Of a stretch of DNA of 64,000 nt, positions 17,053 to 26,687 are shown one piece after another. The notes beneath the pieces are model-generated. The model had not been told where the DNA came from. It ran no database searches and saw only the letters and a list, made by a program, of their open reading frames with translations. This stretch comes from Deltaproteobacteria bacterium (lineage in GTDB: Bacteria; Desulfobacterota; Binatia; Binatales; Binataceae): positions 1 to 64,000 of the forward strand of contig JAFAHS010000282.1 in the NCBI GenBank assembly GCA_019237115.1. The letters are read 5' to 3'. Both the position numbers and the translations under genes were made by a program. Every line of letters begins with the position of its first letter. Within the stretch, counting starts at the first letter, position 1.

Positions 17053-18729
17053 ATGGCATATGACCTGGTTATCAAGAACGGCACGGTAGTAGATGGAACC
17101 GGCGCGGAGCGCAAGCGCGCGGACGTCGCAATCGCAAACGGCAAAGTCGCGGAGATAGGCAAGGTGACCGAGGGTGGGCGCCGCACTATCGACGCATCGG
17201 ACTTGATCGTTGCGCCCGGCTTCGTTGACCCACACACGCACTACGATGCGCAGATCTGCTGGGACCCGATGGTCAGCTGCACATCGTGGCATGGCGTCAC
17301 CAGCGTGGTCATGGGCAACTGCGGGGTCGGCATCGCACCCTGCCGCGAGAGCGTGCGCGAAATCGCGGCGTGGGACCTGGTCAACGTCGAGGCGATCCCC
17401 ATCGATGCACTCAAGCGCGGCATCACGTGGGAATGGGAAACCTTCCCGCAGTACCTCGATGCGGCCGAAAAGCGCAGGTCGGGCATCAACCTGGCCTTTC
17501 TCGCGCCCCTGACTCCCTTTCGCCATTTCGTGATGGGCGAGGAGTCGATGGAGCGCGAGGCGCGGCCAGATGAGATTCAGAAAATCGCGGCGCTGCTGGG
17601 CGATGCGGTCCAGGCCGGCGCAGTCGGATTTTCCACCACCACGCTCGCGCAGCACATTGGCTTCCAGGGGCGTCCCCTCGCCTGCCGGCTGGCATCGCGC
17701 GATGAATTGAAGGCATACGCAAATGAGCTCAAGCGCCTCGGCCGCGGTTCGATCGAGGTCGCGCTGACGCAGAGAATCGGGCGCGTCTCGGATGAAGAGC
17801 ACGACCTGCTGAAGTTCCTGCTCGAGGAAAGCGGGCGGCCGGTTACGTGGCTCGCGATCGCATCGCGCCCGGACAAGCCCGAAGCGACCGATGGCATTCT
17901 CAATCGCCTCGAACCCCTAATTGCTCGCGGCGGTGTACCGCAGGTGCTCTGCAAGCCATTCAGCGTACAGATGGATCTGCGCAACCCGTTCTCGTTTGCG
18001 GACATGGCGATGTGGGGACCGGTGTTCAACCAGACCGTGGAGAAACAGAAGGAGTTCTATCGCGACCCGAGTTTCCGCGCGGCCTTCCGCGAAGAACTTA
18101 AGCGGCCGCATCTGTTCCAGGGGCGCTGGAACCGGGTCGAGGTGCTGGAAGTGACCAATGAATCCGTCAAGCAGTATGAGCGCAAGACCGTGGCCGAGGC
18201 TGCGGAACTGCGCGGCAAGGACCCGCTGGATACGTTCTTCGACCTGGCACTCGAGGATGACCTCAACATCCAGTACACGATGCAGCAGTACCACGAGGAA
18301 GGAATCCGCCGCCTGATTACCGACTCGCGCACGATGATCGGTCTCTCGGACGGCGGCGCGCATGTGAACATGCTCTGCGATGCGGGCTATTGCACATACC
18401 TGCTCGGCACGTGGGTACGCGAGCGCCAGGCGCTCACCCTGGAGCAGGCGGTCAAGCGAATCACCTCCGAACCTGCGGACTTCTTCGGACTGAAGGATCG
18501 CGGCCGGCTCAATGCTGGCCTTCCCGCCGATGTGGCCATCTTCGATGAGCGGACGGTGGGTTCTGCCAAGCGGGCCAAGATGCAGAACGATCTGCCGGGC
18601 GGAGGGCGCAGGCTCGTGATGCCGGCGGAGGGAATCGAGTACACGGTGGTCAACGGCGAGGTGCTCTACGAGCACGGCAAGCATGCTGGCAACCTGCCGG
18701 GCAAGGTGCTCCGTTCACGAGCCAACTGA
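17053..18729 (+). CDS. amidohydrolase, N-acyl-D-amino-acid deacylase (D-aminoacylase) type
   Basis: The ATG at 17053 (MAYDLVIKNGTVVDGTGAER) is chosen since GAGCGAGGAG lies about ten bases upstream and homologues begin there; 558 residues. Metal-site features: VDPHTHYDAQICWDP (His-x-His), the CG-containing loop VMGNCGVGIAPC, and SDGGAHVNML with the final catalytic Asp. The C-terminal sandwich domain reads DRGRLNAGLPADVAIFD. The family hydrolyses N-acyl-D-amino acids or related amides in the cytoplasm. An LLM oxidoreductase starts 26 bp after its stop, so the two form an operon. Confidence 0.88.
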   Translation: MAYDLVIKNGTVVDGTGAERKRADVAIANGKVAEIGKVTEGGRRTIDASDLIVAPGFVDPHTHYDAQICWDPMVSCTSWHGVTSVVMGNCGVGIAPCRESVREIAAWDLVNVEAIPIDALKRGITWEWETFPQYLDAAEKRRSGINLAFLAPLTPFRHFVMGEESMEREARPDEIQKIAALLGDAVQAGAVGFSTTTLAQHIGFQGRPLACRLASRDELKAYANELKRLGRGSIEVALTQRIGRVSDEEHDLLKFLLEESGRPVTWLAIASRPDKPEATDGILNRLEPLIARGGVPQVLCKPFSVQMDLRNPFSFADMAMWGPVFNQTVEKQKEFYRDPSFRAAFREELKRPHLFQGRWNRVEVLEVTNESVKQYERKTVAEAAELRGKDPLDTFFDLALEDDLNIQYTMQQYHEEGIRRLITDSRTMIGLSDGGAHVNMLCDAGYCTYLLGTWVRERQALTLEQAVKRITSEPADFFGLKDRGRLNAGLPADVAIFDERTVGSAKRAKMQNDLPGGGRRLVMPAEGIEYTVVNGEVLYEHGKHAGNLPGKVLRSRAN

Positions 18730-18755
18730 TAAGGTCTGCTGCCGGAGAGCTGGAA

Positions 18756-19598
18756 ATGACTCAATTTGCACTGTCCATGTTCGCGACGGACTACGCTATT
18801 CAACCGGTCGAGCTTGCTGTCGAAGCCGAGAAGCGCGGGTTCGAATCGCTCTGGGTTCCCGAGCATACCCATATTCCTGCATCGCGGAAGACCCCATTTC
18901 CGGGCGGCACCGATCTGCCCAAGGAGTACTGGCACACACACGATCCGTTCGTCGCCCTGGGCGCAGCCGCGGCCGCGACCAAGAAGCTCAAGCTGGGCAC
19001 GGGCGTCTGCCTGGTTATCGAGCGCGACCCGATAACCCTGGCCAAGGAGGTCGCGTCGCTCGACATGATTTCGGGTGGTCGGGTCCTGTTCGGAATCGGC
19101 GCCGGATGGAACGTCGAGGAAATGGAGAACCACGGAGCGGTCGCCAAGCGCAAGTGGAAGATCGTCAAAGAGAAGATTCTTGCGATTCGCGAGATCTGGA
19201 CCAAGGAGGCAGCGGAGTTTCACGGCGAGTTCGTAAACTTCGATCCGATCTGGTCTTTTCCCAAGCCGGTTCAGGCAGGCGGCCCGCCTATACTGCTCGG
19301 TTCACAATCCAAGCGCGTGTTTGAACGAGTCGCCGAGTATTGCGACGGGTGGCTGCCGATCAATTTTCCCCGCTACGATTTTGCAGCTGGGATCAGACGG
19401 CTGCGCGAGGCCGAGAAGCAAGCCAGCCGCAAGCAGTTGTCCCTGTCGATGTTCGGGGCGCCGTCCAAGGACGACGCCATCCGCAGCCTGGTCGATCTCG
19501 GGTTCGAGCGCTTGATATTCCAGCTGCCGCCGGCCGGACGCGAGACGGTCCTGCCGCTGATGGACAACTACGCCAACATCGCCGCCAAACACCACTGA
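18756..19598 (+). CDS. LLM-class oxidoreductase, probably F420-dependent
   Basis: 280-residue luciferase-like monooxygenase-fold protein (TIGR03619-like). MTQFALSMFATDYAIQPVEL, then AEKRGFESLWVPEHTHIPA, the KLKLGTGVCLVIERDPITLAKEVASLD block, and SGGRVLFGIGAGWNVEEMENHG. The WVPEHTHIP and GIGAGWN motifs are usual in F420- rather than FMN-dependent members. GGAGAG lies upstream of the ATG. The product would oxidise or reduce a cofactor-linked organic substrate; which one is unknown. It is co-transcribed with the amidohydrolase and followed by a hairpin. Confidence 0.87.
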   Translation: MTQFALSMFATDYAIQPVELAVEAEKRGFESLWVPEHTHIPASRKTPFPGGTDLPKEYWHTHDPFVALGAAAAATKKLKLGTGVCLVIERDPITLAKEVASLDMISGGRVLFGIGAGWNVEEMENHGAVAKRKWKIVKEKILAIREIWTKEAAEFHGEFVNFDPIWSFPKPVQAGGPPILLGSQSKRVFERVAEYCDGWLPINFPRYDFAAGIRRLREAEKQASRKQLSLSMFGAPSKDDAIRSLVDLGFERLIFQLPPAGRETVLPLMDNYANIAAKHH

Positions 19599-19610
19599 CT
19601 CCTGCGAGAG

Positions 19611-19642
19611 GTGCTCCACCTCGCACCTTAAAGGTGGAGCAC
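19611..19642 (+). terminator. strong hairpin after the amidohydrolase/LLM operon
   Basis: GTGCTCCACCT (19611-19621) and AGGTGGAGCAC (19632-19642) form a perfect 11-bp stem with a 10-nt loop, 13 bases after the LLM stop codon. No run of U follows, so it is either a factor-assisted terminator or an RNA 3'-end stabiliser. Confidence 0.5.
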
Positions 19643-19783
19643 TCCATTTGCTGACCAGGCGAAAGATCTCTGACCAGGCGTCCGGACCGGGGGCAGTTGC
19701 AGCAAACAGAAGAGACGCGGGGCCCCGCCCCGATTGCGCGCCATGTGCCCGCCCGGGTTAGCAACCGTCCCGGGAAATCTCCT

Positions 19784-20209
19784 CTAGGCCACGACCACCT
19801 TGATCAGCAGCTGTACCACCATTGCGAAGGTCGTCAATGCTCCCAGGGTAAAGGCGATGGTCCGCAGCGGCTGGATACCGTTCAGGTAACAGATGGTGTG
19901 GACGATGCGGGCAACTACGAAGATCGCGCAATAAATGAAAAATGTCGTCGCCGAGAGACCGGCGGTAACGTAGATCCAGCCGAGGATCAGAAATATCGGG
20001 ATATTCTCGAGATCATTGTGCCAAGCCCGGGCCGCCCGTTTCACCGTAGGAGCTTCCTCGGCGGCGGTTTGCGCGCCAAAGGTCCTGGCATCTTCGGGAT
20101 TGATGAAGAGTCCAGTCCGGGTGCGGGCGAGCCCTTGCACCACGGAAATAGCGGACATTTTGAGTGTGAGGATTATGGCTGTAAGCGCATAAATCTGCAG
20201 TAATGTCAC
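19784..20209 (-). CDS. MAPEG-family membrane protein
   Basis: 141 residues with four predicted membrane helices: LLQIYALTAIILTLKMSAIS, then a loop with INPEDARTFG, then RAARAWHNDLENIPIFLILGWIY, and two C-terminal helices. The RAxRAxxNxxEN(I/L)P motif is the glutathione/eicosanoid-site signature of MAPEG proteins (microsomal glutathione S-transferase type). It sits in the inner membrane and may conjugate or reduce lipophilic electrophiles. Divergent from msrB; both may serve oxidative-stress defence. Confidence 0.87.
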   Translation of the reverse strand: MTLLQIYALTAIILTLKMSAISVVQGLARTRTGLFINPEDARTFGAQTAAEEAPTVKRAARAWHNDLENIPIFLILGWIYVTAGLSATTFFIYCAIFVVARIVHTICYLNGIQPLRTIAFTLGALTTFAMVVQLLIKVVVA

Positions 20210-20379
20210 CGTTTAACCCCCGCTGGCCCGATAGTAACTCCTGATTCTCCGATGCCGTACTCTGCTATCATCGCGACAGGTGTACTGCAATTAGAGATTT
20301 TTCTGGCGGATGGAACCATCCGGCGGCGTCTCAGGTTCGTACTATTGAGTGGTAACCCCTCAGCAGGTTAGGAGGTCGC

Positions 20380-20979
20380 GTGAATTCCAGGCAGATTGGC
20401 CGGCGCTCGGTAATCGCGGGGCTTATCGCGGTACCGGCGCTGGTTGCTCTTAAGTTCGTCCGCAGTGCACACTCGGAGGAAGGTTCCGCGCCGGCAGAAA
20501 CCGGCGAGCATGCCGGTACGGTTCCGATTGTCGAATTCACTGATGCCGGTGAAAGGAAGAGCGTCGTGGCTGAAAACAAGGTAGTGAAACCTGATGCGGA
20601 GTGGCAGAAGGAGCTGACTCCTGAGCAATACGAAGTAACGCGCCAGAAAGGTACCGAGCGCCCGTTCAGCAACAAGTACGCCGACTGGCACGAAAAGGGA
20701 CTGTTCCGCTGCATCTGCTGCGGCAACGCCCTGTTCTCGTCGGACACCAAGTTCGATTCCGGGACGGGGTGGCCAAGTTTCTGGCAGCCGATCGCGCCAG
20801 AGAACATAAAGACGGAAACCGACCGGTCACTATTCATGACCCGAACCGAGGTACTGTGCGCCAAGTGCGACGCGCATCTGGGGCACGTATTTAACGATGG
20901 CCCGCGACCGACCGGGTTGCGTTATTGCATGAACTCAGCCTCGTTGCAGTTCGTGAAGCCGGACGGAGAAAAGGCGTAG
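20380..20979 (+). CDS. msrB: peptide-methionine (R)-S-oxide reductase, Tat-exported
   Basis: GTG start at 20380 behind GGAGG. The first ~30 residues contain a twin-arginine signal ([18 protein letters not shown]), so the enzyme is exported folded to the periplasm. The MsrB domain spans residues ~70-195: [20 protein letters not shown], a zinc pair in [24 protein letters not shown], the second zinc pair in [13 protein letters not shown], and the catalytic Cys in [10 protein letters not shown] near residue 183. It reduces methionine-R-sulfoxide in proteins. The recycling Cys and the periplasmic electron donor cannot be assigned here. Confidence 0.95.
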   Translation: MNSRQIGRRSVIAGLIAVPALVALKFVRSAHSEEGSAPAETGEHAGTVPIVEFTDAGERKSVVAENKVVKPDAEWQKELTPEQYEVTRQKGTERPFSNKYADWHEKGLFRCICCGNALFSSDTKFDSGTGWPSFWQPIAPENIKTETDRSLFMTRTEVLCAKCDAHLGHVFNDGPRPTGLRYCMNSASLQFVKPDGEKA

Positions 20980-21160
20980 TAACAGGCTGGTACGACTCAC
21001 TTAGTCCTGGCTCGGCTTTCCGAACTGGTCGACCAGGACCAGAGAGCCGCGCCGCTGTTAACCATTCTCTCGGAGCATAGGCAACCGAGCGACATTCTCT
21101 CCCGAAAACTTTTTTCAGCTTCCCGAATTGGGAAGGAAAACCAGCGGGATCGTCTCCCGG

Positions 21161-21622
21161 TTATCGCGCGCGGGCGAGTTGCCACTGGACGAGCGTACCA
21201 CCTTCGCGGTCTTCGAATACGGCTTCGACCTCGGCGTCGATAGTCACTTCCTGCATCGGATCGCCCAGCAGGTTGCCCACCATCCTGATGTTGCCTGCGT
21301 CGGGAAGTTCTACCACTACCACGAGATACGGGCATGAGCCCTTGAGAGCCGGATGCGCGGGATGCCAGACGCGTTCCCAGCTGTAGATTCGTCCGCGTCC
21401 GGATACGCGTTCCCATCCAGGTTCCATGGTGTGGCACTTGTAACAGATCCATTCGGCCGGGAACTGGAAGGTCCCGCACTTGCCACAGCGCTGTACGACG
21501 AGCTGGTGGCGCTTGAGCGCTTCGTAGAATTCGCGGTCGACGCCGTCGCGCGCTGCGACCGGGACTGGCATCCCCTGGGGTAGATAGGTTTTTCGGTTCT
21601 GATCAGCTTCGCTCACTTGCAC
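21161..21622 (-). CDS. DUF35 OB-fold protein with Zn ribbon (thiolase/aldolase partner)
   Basis: 153 residues. A rubredoxin-like zinc ribbon, QRCGKCGTFQFPAEWICYKC (residues ~45-64), precedes an OB-fold domain with GRGRIYSWERVWHP, YLVVVVELPDAGNIRMVGNL and VEAVFEDREG. This is the ChsH2/DUF35 architecture, which in known cases binds CoA substrates and forms a complex with thiolase-like aldolases or with acyl-CoA hydratases. The gene begins six bases after the stop of the thiolase-like gene, so the pair is a two-gene operon and a likely complex. Confidence 0.9.
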   Translation of the reverse strand: MQVSEADQNRKTYLPQGMPVPVAARDGVDREFYEALKRHQLVVQRCGKCGTFQFPAEWICYKCHTMEPGWERVSGRGRIYSWERVWHPAHPALKGSCPYLVVVVELPDAGNIRMVGNLLGDPMQEVTIDAEVEAVFEDREGGTLVQWQLARAR

Positions 21623-21628
21623 TTCTCG

Positions 21629-22798
21629 CTATCGATGCAGGATCAGATCGCTGACTGGTGCAACCATCGGTCCCGACACCACCATCGAAATCTCTGCATC
21701 CTTCACCTGGCAGGTGGAAGTACCGCGGACCTGGCGGGCTGCTTCGATGACCAACTCGAGCCCATGCATGTAGCACTCGGCGAGGTTGCCGCCGCTGGTG
21801 TTGAGGGGCAGTCGGCCGTGGGGCCAGGTAAGATTCTCCACTGTGCAGAATTCCATCACCTGGTCAGGAGTGCAGAAGCCGTGTTCAACCAGGCTGGTCA
21901 TCACCGCGCCGGTGAAGTTCTCGTAGACCTGGGCAACATCGACGTCCTTGGGCTCGATGCCGGCCATCGCGTAAAGCCGTGGTGCAAGGGTCTTGAAGTT
22001 CGAAGTGCCGTAGTCGGGATTGTTCTCGGCACCGGCACCCTGGCGAAAGTCCGAGCCCTGCGCCGCTGCCATTATCCACGCCGGTCGCTGCCGCATGTCG
22101 CGGGCGCGCTCGGGGGTGGTCAGAATGACCGCGGCGGCCCCATCGTTCTCCATGCAACAGTCGTAAAGATGGAACGGCTCGACGATCCAGCGCGATTCGT
22201 CATACATCTGGCGCGTGAGCGGACGGCCATACATGATCGCGCACGGGTTGAATTGCGCGTGGTGGTAGCAGGCCAGCGCGATCGCTGCGATCGCATCCTG
22301 GGTGACATGATGTTCGTGCATGAAGCGGCGGGTGCGCAGCGCGATCCATTGCGCGGGCGTGGACATTCCGTAGGGCCAGGTATAGGCGGGCGGCCCCGAA
22401 ATGGTGTTGAGCGCGGGGGTCTGGCCGAAACGTCCGAATTGTCCCTGCGCGAGCGCGCGGTAAACCACCACGCAGTTGGCGTACCCCGCGGCAATCGCCG
22501 CGGCGGCGTTGCCAATCGCACCCGAACCACCCCCGCCCCCACCGCCCCAGAACATCGTCGACAGGCGCAGCTCCGGCAGTCCCAGCGCAGTCGCGACCCG
22601 GACCGAGTCATTGCGATCATTGCTGTAGGAAGCGATCCCATCGATGTCGGTCGGACGAATTCCCGCGTCGTCGCAGGCTCGCAGAATCGCTTCGAGTGCG
22701 AGACGGAACTCGCTGACGGGAGCACCGCCGCGCTTGTAGTACTTGGTTTCGCCCAGTCCAACGATCGCGGCTTTGTCCTTGACGGTGAATTCGCTCAT
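21629..22798 (-). CDS. thiolase-fold lipid-transfer-type protein lacking the nucleophilic Cys (Ltp2-like)
   Basis: 389 residues of thiolase superfamily fold. KAAIVGLGETKYYKRGG opens the protein; near residue 85 the place where thiolases have their nucleophilic Cys is a run of glycines (FWGGGGGGGSGAIGNA). Other conserved pieces are FHLYDCCMENDGAAAV, DVAQVYENFTGAV and LPLNTSGGNLAECYMHG in place of the thiolase GHP loop. Absence of the Cys and pairing with DUF35 fit the steroid-degradation aldolase Ltp2, which cleaves a beta-hydroxyacyl-CoA by retro-aldol chemistry, rather than a beta-ketothiolase. The substrate is not known. ATG 22798 without a clear Shine-Dalgarno. Confidence 0.85.
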   Translation of the reverse strand: MSEFTVKDKAAIVGLGETKYYKRGGAPVSEFRLALEAILRACDDAGIRPTDIDGIASYSNDRNDSVRVATALGLPELRLSTMFWGGGGGGGSGAIGNAAAAIAAGYANCVVVYRALAQGQFGRFGQTPALNTISGPPAYTWPYGMSTPAQWIALRTRRFMHEHHVTQDAIAAIALACYHHAQFNPCAIMYGRPLTRQMYDESRWIVEPFHLYDCCMENDGAAAVILTTPERARDMRQRPAWIMAAAQGSDFRQGAGAENNPDYGTSNFKTLAPRLYAMAGIEPKDVDVAQVYENFTGAVMTSLVEHGFCTPDQVMEFCTVENLTWPHGRLPLNTSGGNLAECYMHGLELVIEAARQVRGTSTCQVKDAEISMVVSGPMVAPVSDLILHR

Positions 22799-22916
22799 GG
22801 TTGATCAATCGCATAGCGTAAGGCGCGCGCCGATAACAAGGGCGGCCGGTCAGTCGATGATTGGGGTCGCCTGACTTGGTCGAGGCTTGCTTCGCGCCGG
22901 CTGGCGCCCGTTCGAA

Positions 22917-25472
22917 CTATGCTGCGCGGTGGGGTTCGGGGCTTTGCGGAAGCGATGACTTGGCGCCGAGCCGATTGATTACGTCGAGCAGCATCGCGCG
23001 CTTGACCGGTTTGCCGATGTGCTCGTCGCATCCTGCGGCCAGGCTTTGCGCGACCGATTCTGAAAACACCGCCGCCGAGAGGGCCACGATGGGCGTGTGT
23101 GGACGGTGGTTCTCGCGCTCGAAGCGGCGAATTTCGCGGGTCGCCTCGTCCCCGTCCATCACCGGCATCTGAAGGTCCATCAGCACGAGGTCGTAACCTC
23201 CGTCCTTGAAGCGCTCTACCGCGCGCACACCGTTCTCGACACCATCGACGGTATGCGGAGTATCCTTGAGAAACGCGGTGATTAGAGCGCGATTGTCGCC
23301 GGAATCATCGGCGAGCAAAATGTTGAGCGGCCGCACGTGGTTCAAGGCGTTACCAACCGCGCTGCTGGCGCGGGACACGGGGGTCTGCGCTCCCGTCACG
23401 CGCGACACCGCGTTCAGGACCTCTGCGCGTTTGAGCGGCTTCACGAGGTGATACTGCAGGCCGGCCTCGCGAAGACGCTGAAGCTGACTGGTCAGGTCAT
23501 CCGAGGTAAGCATCTGGATTATGCGCGTGCCGGGACCCGCCGCGGTTCGGGCCTTGCGCGCGAGCTGGAACCCATCGGTGTCGTCAAAGTGCGCGGCGAT
23601 CAGCATCAGGCGGTAAGGATCGTGCTCCTGGTGGGAACGCGCGATTTCCCCCATCACCGCTGCGGAGCCCTTGACTACGCTGACCCGGGCACCTTCGGCA
23701 GTGAGGATCTCGTTGAGCAGATCGCGATTCATCGCGGAGCCTTCAGCGATCAGCACCCGCACACCGGACAGCTGTGACACTTTCGGGGCGACCTCGGGAA
23801 TGGCGGCCTCTGCGAGTTTGAAACGGGCAGTGAAGTAGAAGGTGCTCCCCTGCCCGGGTTCGCTCTCGACCCAGATCTGCCCACCCATCATCTCGACGAG
23901 CCGTTTGGTGATTGCCAGACCGAGACCAGAACCGCCGTAGTTACGCGTGGTCGAGGAATCGGCCTGTGAGAAGTTAGCAAATATACGATCGAGCTGCTGT
24001 TTGGCGATGCCGATGCCGGTGTCCTTCACCGCGAAACGGACCATGGTCTCGTCGGGGGAAAGGCCCCTGGCCGGCAGGTATGGCTCGACCGCCAGGGCAA
24101 TTTCGCCACGGGCGGTAAACTTGGTCGCGTTACCGACAAGATTGAGCAGAATCTGCCGCAGACGGAGCGGGTCACCGACGAGCGCAGCGGGAACTCCGGG
24201 AGCTACCCGCGCAGCGAGTTCCAATCCTTTCTCGTGCGCACGCACGCCGAGCGTTTCGAGCACGCGGCCAACCAGTGCTTCGAGGTCGAATTCGACACTC
24301 TCCAGGACCAGCCGGCCGCTCTCGACGCGCGCCAGGTCAAGAATCCCGTTGATCAGTTCCAGCAGCGTGTTGCCGTTGTCGGTCATGGTCTCGAGATAGC
24401 GGCGCTGCTCGTCGTTGAGGGCCGTTTCCAGGAGTAAATCTGCCATCCCCAGGATCGCGTTGAGCGGGGTGCGAATCTCGTGCGACATGCTGCTTAAGAA
24501 TTCCGACTTGGCGCGCGACGCCGCGAGTGCATCCTCGCGCGCGGCGACCAACTGCTGCTCGGCCTGCTTAAGCCGAAAGATTCCGCGAGTGATGGTGATG
24601 ACGCAGGGGGCCCCGTCGATTTCTGCCTGCACGCCGGAAATCAGGGTCGGCACCACCCTGCCGTCACGAAGGCGGAAATCGGCCTCGAAGCTTTGCACAG
24701 CGCCCCGCCTTCTGATGATGTCGAAGAAGCGGTCGCGAACTGCCAGATCGTTCCAAATCCCAAGCTCGAGGTCGGTCTTGCCAATCGCTTCGGCACGCGC
24801 AAAGCCGGTGTCTTGCTCGAAGGTCCGGTTAACCTCGGTATAGATGAACTCCGGCATGCGCAGCACGGCTATCGGATCCGGGCTCGCCTCGTAGAGCTTG
24901 CGCAGATTGGTTTCGCTCTCACGCAGCTTGCGATTGGACTCTTCAAGTTCCGCCCTTTGCCGCCAGCGCAGAATCACCACAAACTGGGCGAAAGCGGCGG
25001 CGGCGATCACTGCCAACCAGCGGGGCGGATCCTCGGCCTGCCGACCCAGGGTCGCGATGGTGAGGAGCCACAGTCCGAAACAAAAAGTGCTTAGACATGC
25101 TTGCCATGCGGGCGACCAGGGCAGAAGCGCGCTCGGAACGAGGATCACGAGGACCAGCGAGAGCATGATCACTTCCATGCGCTGGGTTCGAATTCCAAAG
25201 AGCGTCATCGCCAGGACCGACGAAGCGGCCATGGCCAGGACTATTTCCCGCCAACGGCGGTCGAACCACGGCGCATAGGTAGCGGCCAAGGTGCCCAGAC
25301 CCAGAAGCATCGAGAACAGCGCGCTCGTTATGATCAGTCCGGCGTGGTTCGCATTCACCCGCCACAGGTCGTACAAATTGATGAGGCGCGCCAGCACAAT
25401 CAGGCTGGCGGCCACCCTAATCGCGCGGCGGGTCCATTTATCCAATGCGAATGACGTTTCGCTCACGGTCAC
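22917..25472 (-). CDS. membrane hybrid sensor histidine kinase with two receiver domains
   Basis: The GTG at 25470-25472 has GGGGGA about eight bases upstream and starts a protein of 851 residues; an upstream ATG at 25547 lacks one. Order: six or so membrane helices (residues ~15-170), PAS (~195-300), dimerisation domain with SHEIRTPLN (phospho-His ~331), HATPase with N box ([11 protein letters not shown]), G1 (DTGIGI) and G2 (GGSGLGLAI), then two receivers. The first receiver is degenerate (IAEGSA in place of the acidic pair, LMLIAAHF where the phospho-Asp should be). The second is canonical ([26 protein letters not shown]). No histidine phosphotransferase or response regulator gene adjoins it. 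Input signal unknown. Confidence 0.92.
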   Translation of the reverse strand: MTVSETSFALDKWTRRAIRVAASLIVLARLINLYDLWRVNANHAGLIITSALFSMLLGLGTLAATYAPWFDRRWREIVLAMAASSVLAMTLFGIRTQRMEVIMLSLVLVILVPSALLPWSPAWQACLSTFCFGLWLLTIATLGRQAEDPPRWLAVIAAAAFAQFVVILRWRQRAELEESNRKLRESETNLRKLYEASPDPIAVLRMPEFIYTEVNRTFEQDTGFARAEAIGKTDLELGIWNDLAVRDRFFDIIRRRGAVQSFEADFRLRDGRVVPTLISGVQAEIDGAPCVITITRGIFRLKQAEQQLVAAREDALAASRAKSEFLSSMSHEIRTPLNAILGMADLLLETALNDEQRRYLETMTDNGNTLLELINGILDLARVESGRLVLESVEFDLEALVGRVLETLGVRAHEKGLELAARVAPGVPAALVGDPLRLRQILLNLVGNATKFTARGEIALAVEPYLPARGLSPDETMVRFAVKDTGIGIAKQQLDRIFANFSQADSSTTRNYGGSGLGLAITKRLVEMMGGQIWVESEPGQGSTFYFTARFKLAEAAIPEVAPKVSQLSGVRVLIAEGSAMNRDLLNEILTAEGARVSVVKGSAAVMGEIARSHQEHDPYRLMLIAAHFDDTDGFQLARKARTAAGPGTRIIQMLTSDDLTSQLQRLREAGLQYHLVKPLKRAEVLNAVSRVTGAQTPVSRASSAVGNALNHVRPLNILLADDSGDNRALITAFLKDTPHTVDGVENGVRAVERFKDGGYDLVLMDLQMPVMDGDEATREIRRFERENHRPHTPIVALSAAVFSESVAQSLAAGCDEHIGKPVKRAMLLDVINRLGAKSSLPQSPEPHRAA

Positions 25473-25727
25473 GCGTGAACGTCCCCCACCCGGGCGGAAG
25501 GGTATCGAGCTGGGTGGGCCGGTTTCGCCAGGTGCAAAAGGTAGCATATTTGTAGGGGTCGGAGTCGGGTACTAGATGCAATCGGAATGCCGCCGCGGTG
25601 TGAATCATATAGCGTGTTTTAAGCGTCCACGGATGTGCACAATGAGATCGAAATTGATCGGGTTGACACTTTCTTGGCACCGGTTAGGACGTGAAAACAC
25701 CCCGTCGGCAACCCAAAAGGAGCAGCC

Positions 25728-26492
25728 ATGAACCTGGTGGAATACCAAGTCGAAGGAAACCTCGCAATCATCAGCCTAAATCGGCCAGAGTCCAGAAACG
25801 CGGTTGATCGCGCCACCGCCGATGAGCTCGCCCAGGCTTTCCGGCGCTTCGATTCCGACCCTGCGCTTTCGGTCGCCATCCTCACAGGCAAAGGGGGTTG
25901 TTTCTGCGCGGGCGCCGATCTGAAGGCCGTCTCCACCAATCGCGGCAATCGCGTGACCGAAACGGGGGAGGGACCGCTGGGATGCACACGAATGTTGCTC
26001 AGCAAACCCGTAATCGCGGCAGTGGAAGGATATGCGGTCGCGGGTGGACTGGAGCTGGCGTTGTGGTGCGACATGCGAGTGGCGGCACGCGACGCGGTCT
26101 TTGGCGTGTTCTGCCGGCGCTGGGGAGTGCCGCTGGTCGATGGAGGCACGGTGCGGTTACCGCGCCTCATCGGGATGAGCCATGCCATGGACATGATCCT
26201 GACGGGCCGCGGAGTGTCGGGAGACGAAGCAGTGCGAATGGGGCTGGTCAACCGGCTTACCGAAAAAGGGGATGCGCTCCGGGCAGCACGTGAGCTGGCC
26301 GCGCAAATAGCCGCGTTTCCACAGCGCTGCATGCGATCGGACCGCATGTCGACGTATGAGGCGTGGACGATGCCGCAGGTGGAGGCCATGCTCAACGAAT
26401 ATCGCCACGGGATCGATACGGTGAATTCGGGTGAAACTCGCGAGGGCGCGGCCCGCTTCGCTGCGAGGGCGGGGCGTCACGGGGCGTTTTAA
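25728..26492 (+). CDS. enoyl-CoA hydratase/isomerase (crotonase family)
   Basis: ATG at 25728 with AAAGGAG upstream; 254 residues, normal for the family. LNRPESRNAVDRATADEL, the first oxyanion-hole strand GKGGCFCAGADLKAV (residues ~58-72), and the second oxyanion segment AAVEGYAVAGGLELALWCDMRVAA. At the catalytic positions FGVFCRRWGVPLVDGGTVRLP shows no clear pair of Glu residues; the first position looks like Cys/Arg and the second like Asp, so it may be an isomerase or thioesterase-like member and not a hydratase. It is monocistronic and divergent from the sensor kinase. Confidence 0.87.
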   Translation: MNLVEYQVEGNLAIISLNRPESRNAVDRATADELAQAFRRFDSDPALSVAILTGKGGCFCAGADLKAVSTNRGNRVTETGEGPLGCTRMLLSKPVIAAVEGYAVAGGLELALWCDMRVAARDAVFGVFCRRWGVPLVDGGTVRLPRLIGMSHAMDMILTGRGVSGDEAVRMGLVNRLTEKGDALRAARELAAQIAAFPQRCMRSDRMSTYEAWTMPQVEAMLNEYRHGIDTVNSGETREGAARFAARAGRHGAF

Positions 26493-26500
26493 GCCGCGCT

Positions 26501-26519
26501 AAGCTGAGCGACTCAGCTT
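26501..26519 (+). terminator. hairpin downstream of crotonase gene
   Basis: AAGCTGAG (26501-26508) and CTCAGCTT (26512-26519) form a perfect 8-bp stem with a 3-nt loop, nine bases after the stop codon; a weak T-rich tail (TCGCTT) follows. Probable but not strong intrinsic terminator. Confidence 0.4.
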
Positions 26520-26687
26520 TCGCTTGGGCCGGGCTGCTCTAATCCGGATCCCTCCTTGTCGGGAAGCCATCCAAAAGCCAGCCGCATCCCCAAGTCGTAT
26601 GAGGGTCACGGTGAAGGTGGTCGCCGGAGGAGCGTTGTTTGACCGCCCTTCGATCGGTATGCTCGTCGGCAGTAAGAATTACCTCAA

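Noticed and set aside
18836..18850. GGTTCGAATC tRNA-like T-loop motif
   Set aside because: It lies inside the well-supported LLM oxidoreductase gene with no cloverleaf around it.
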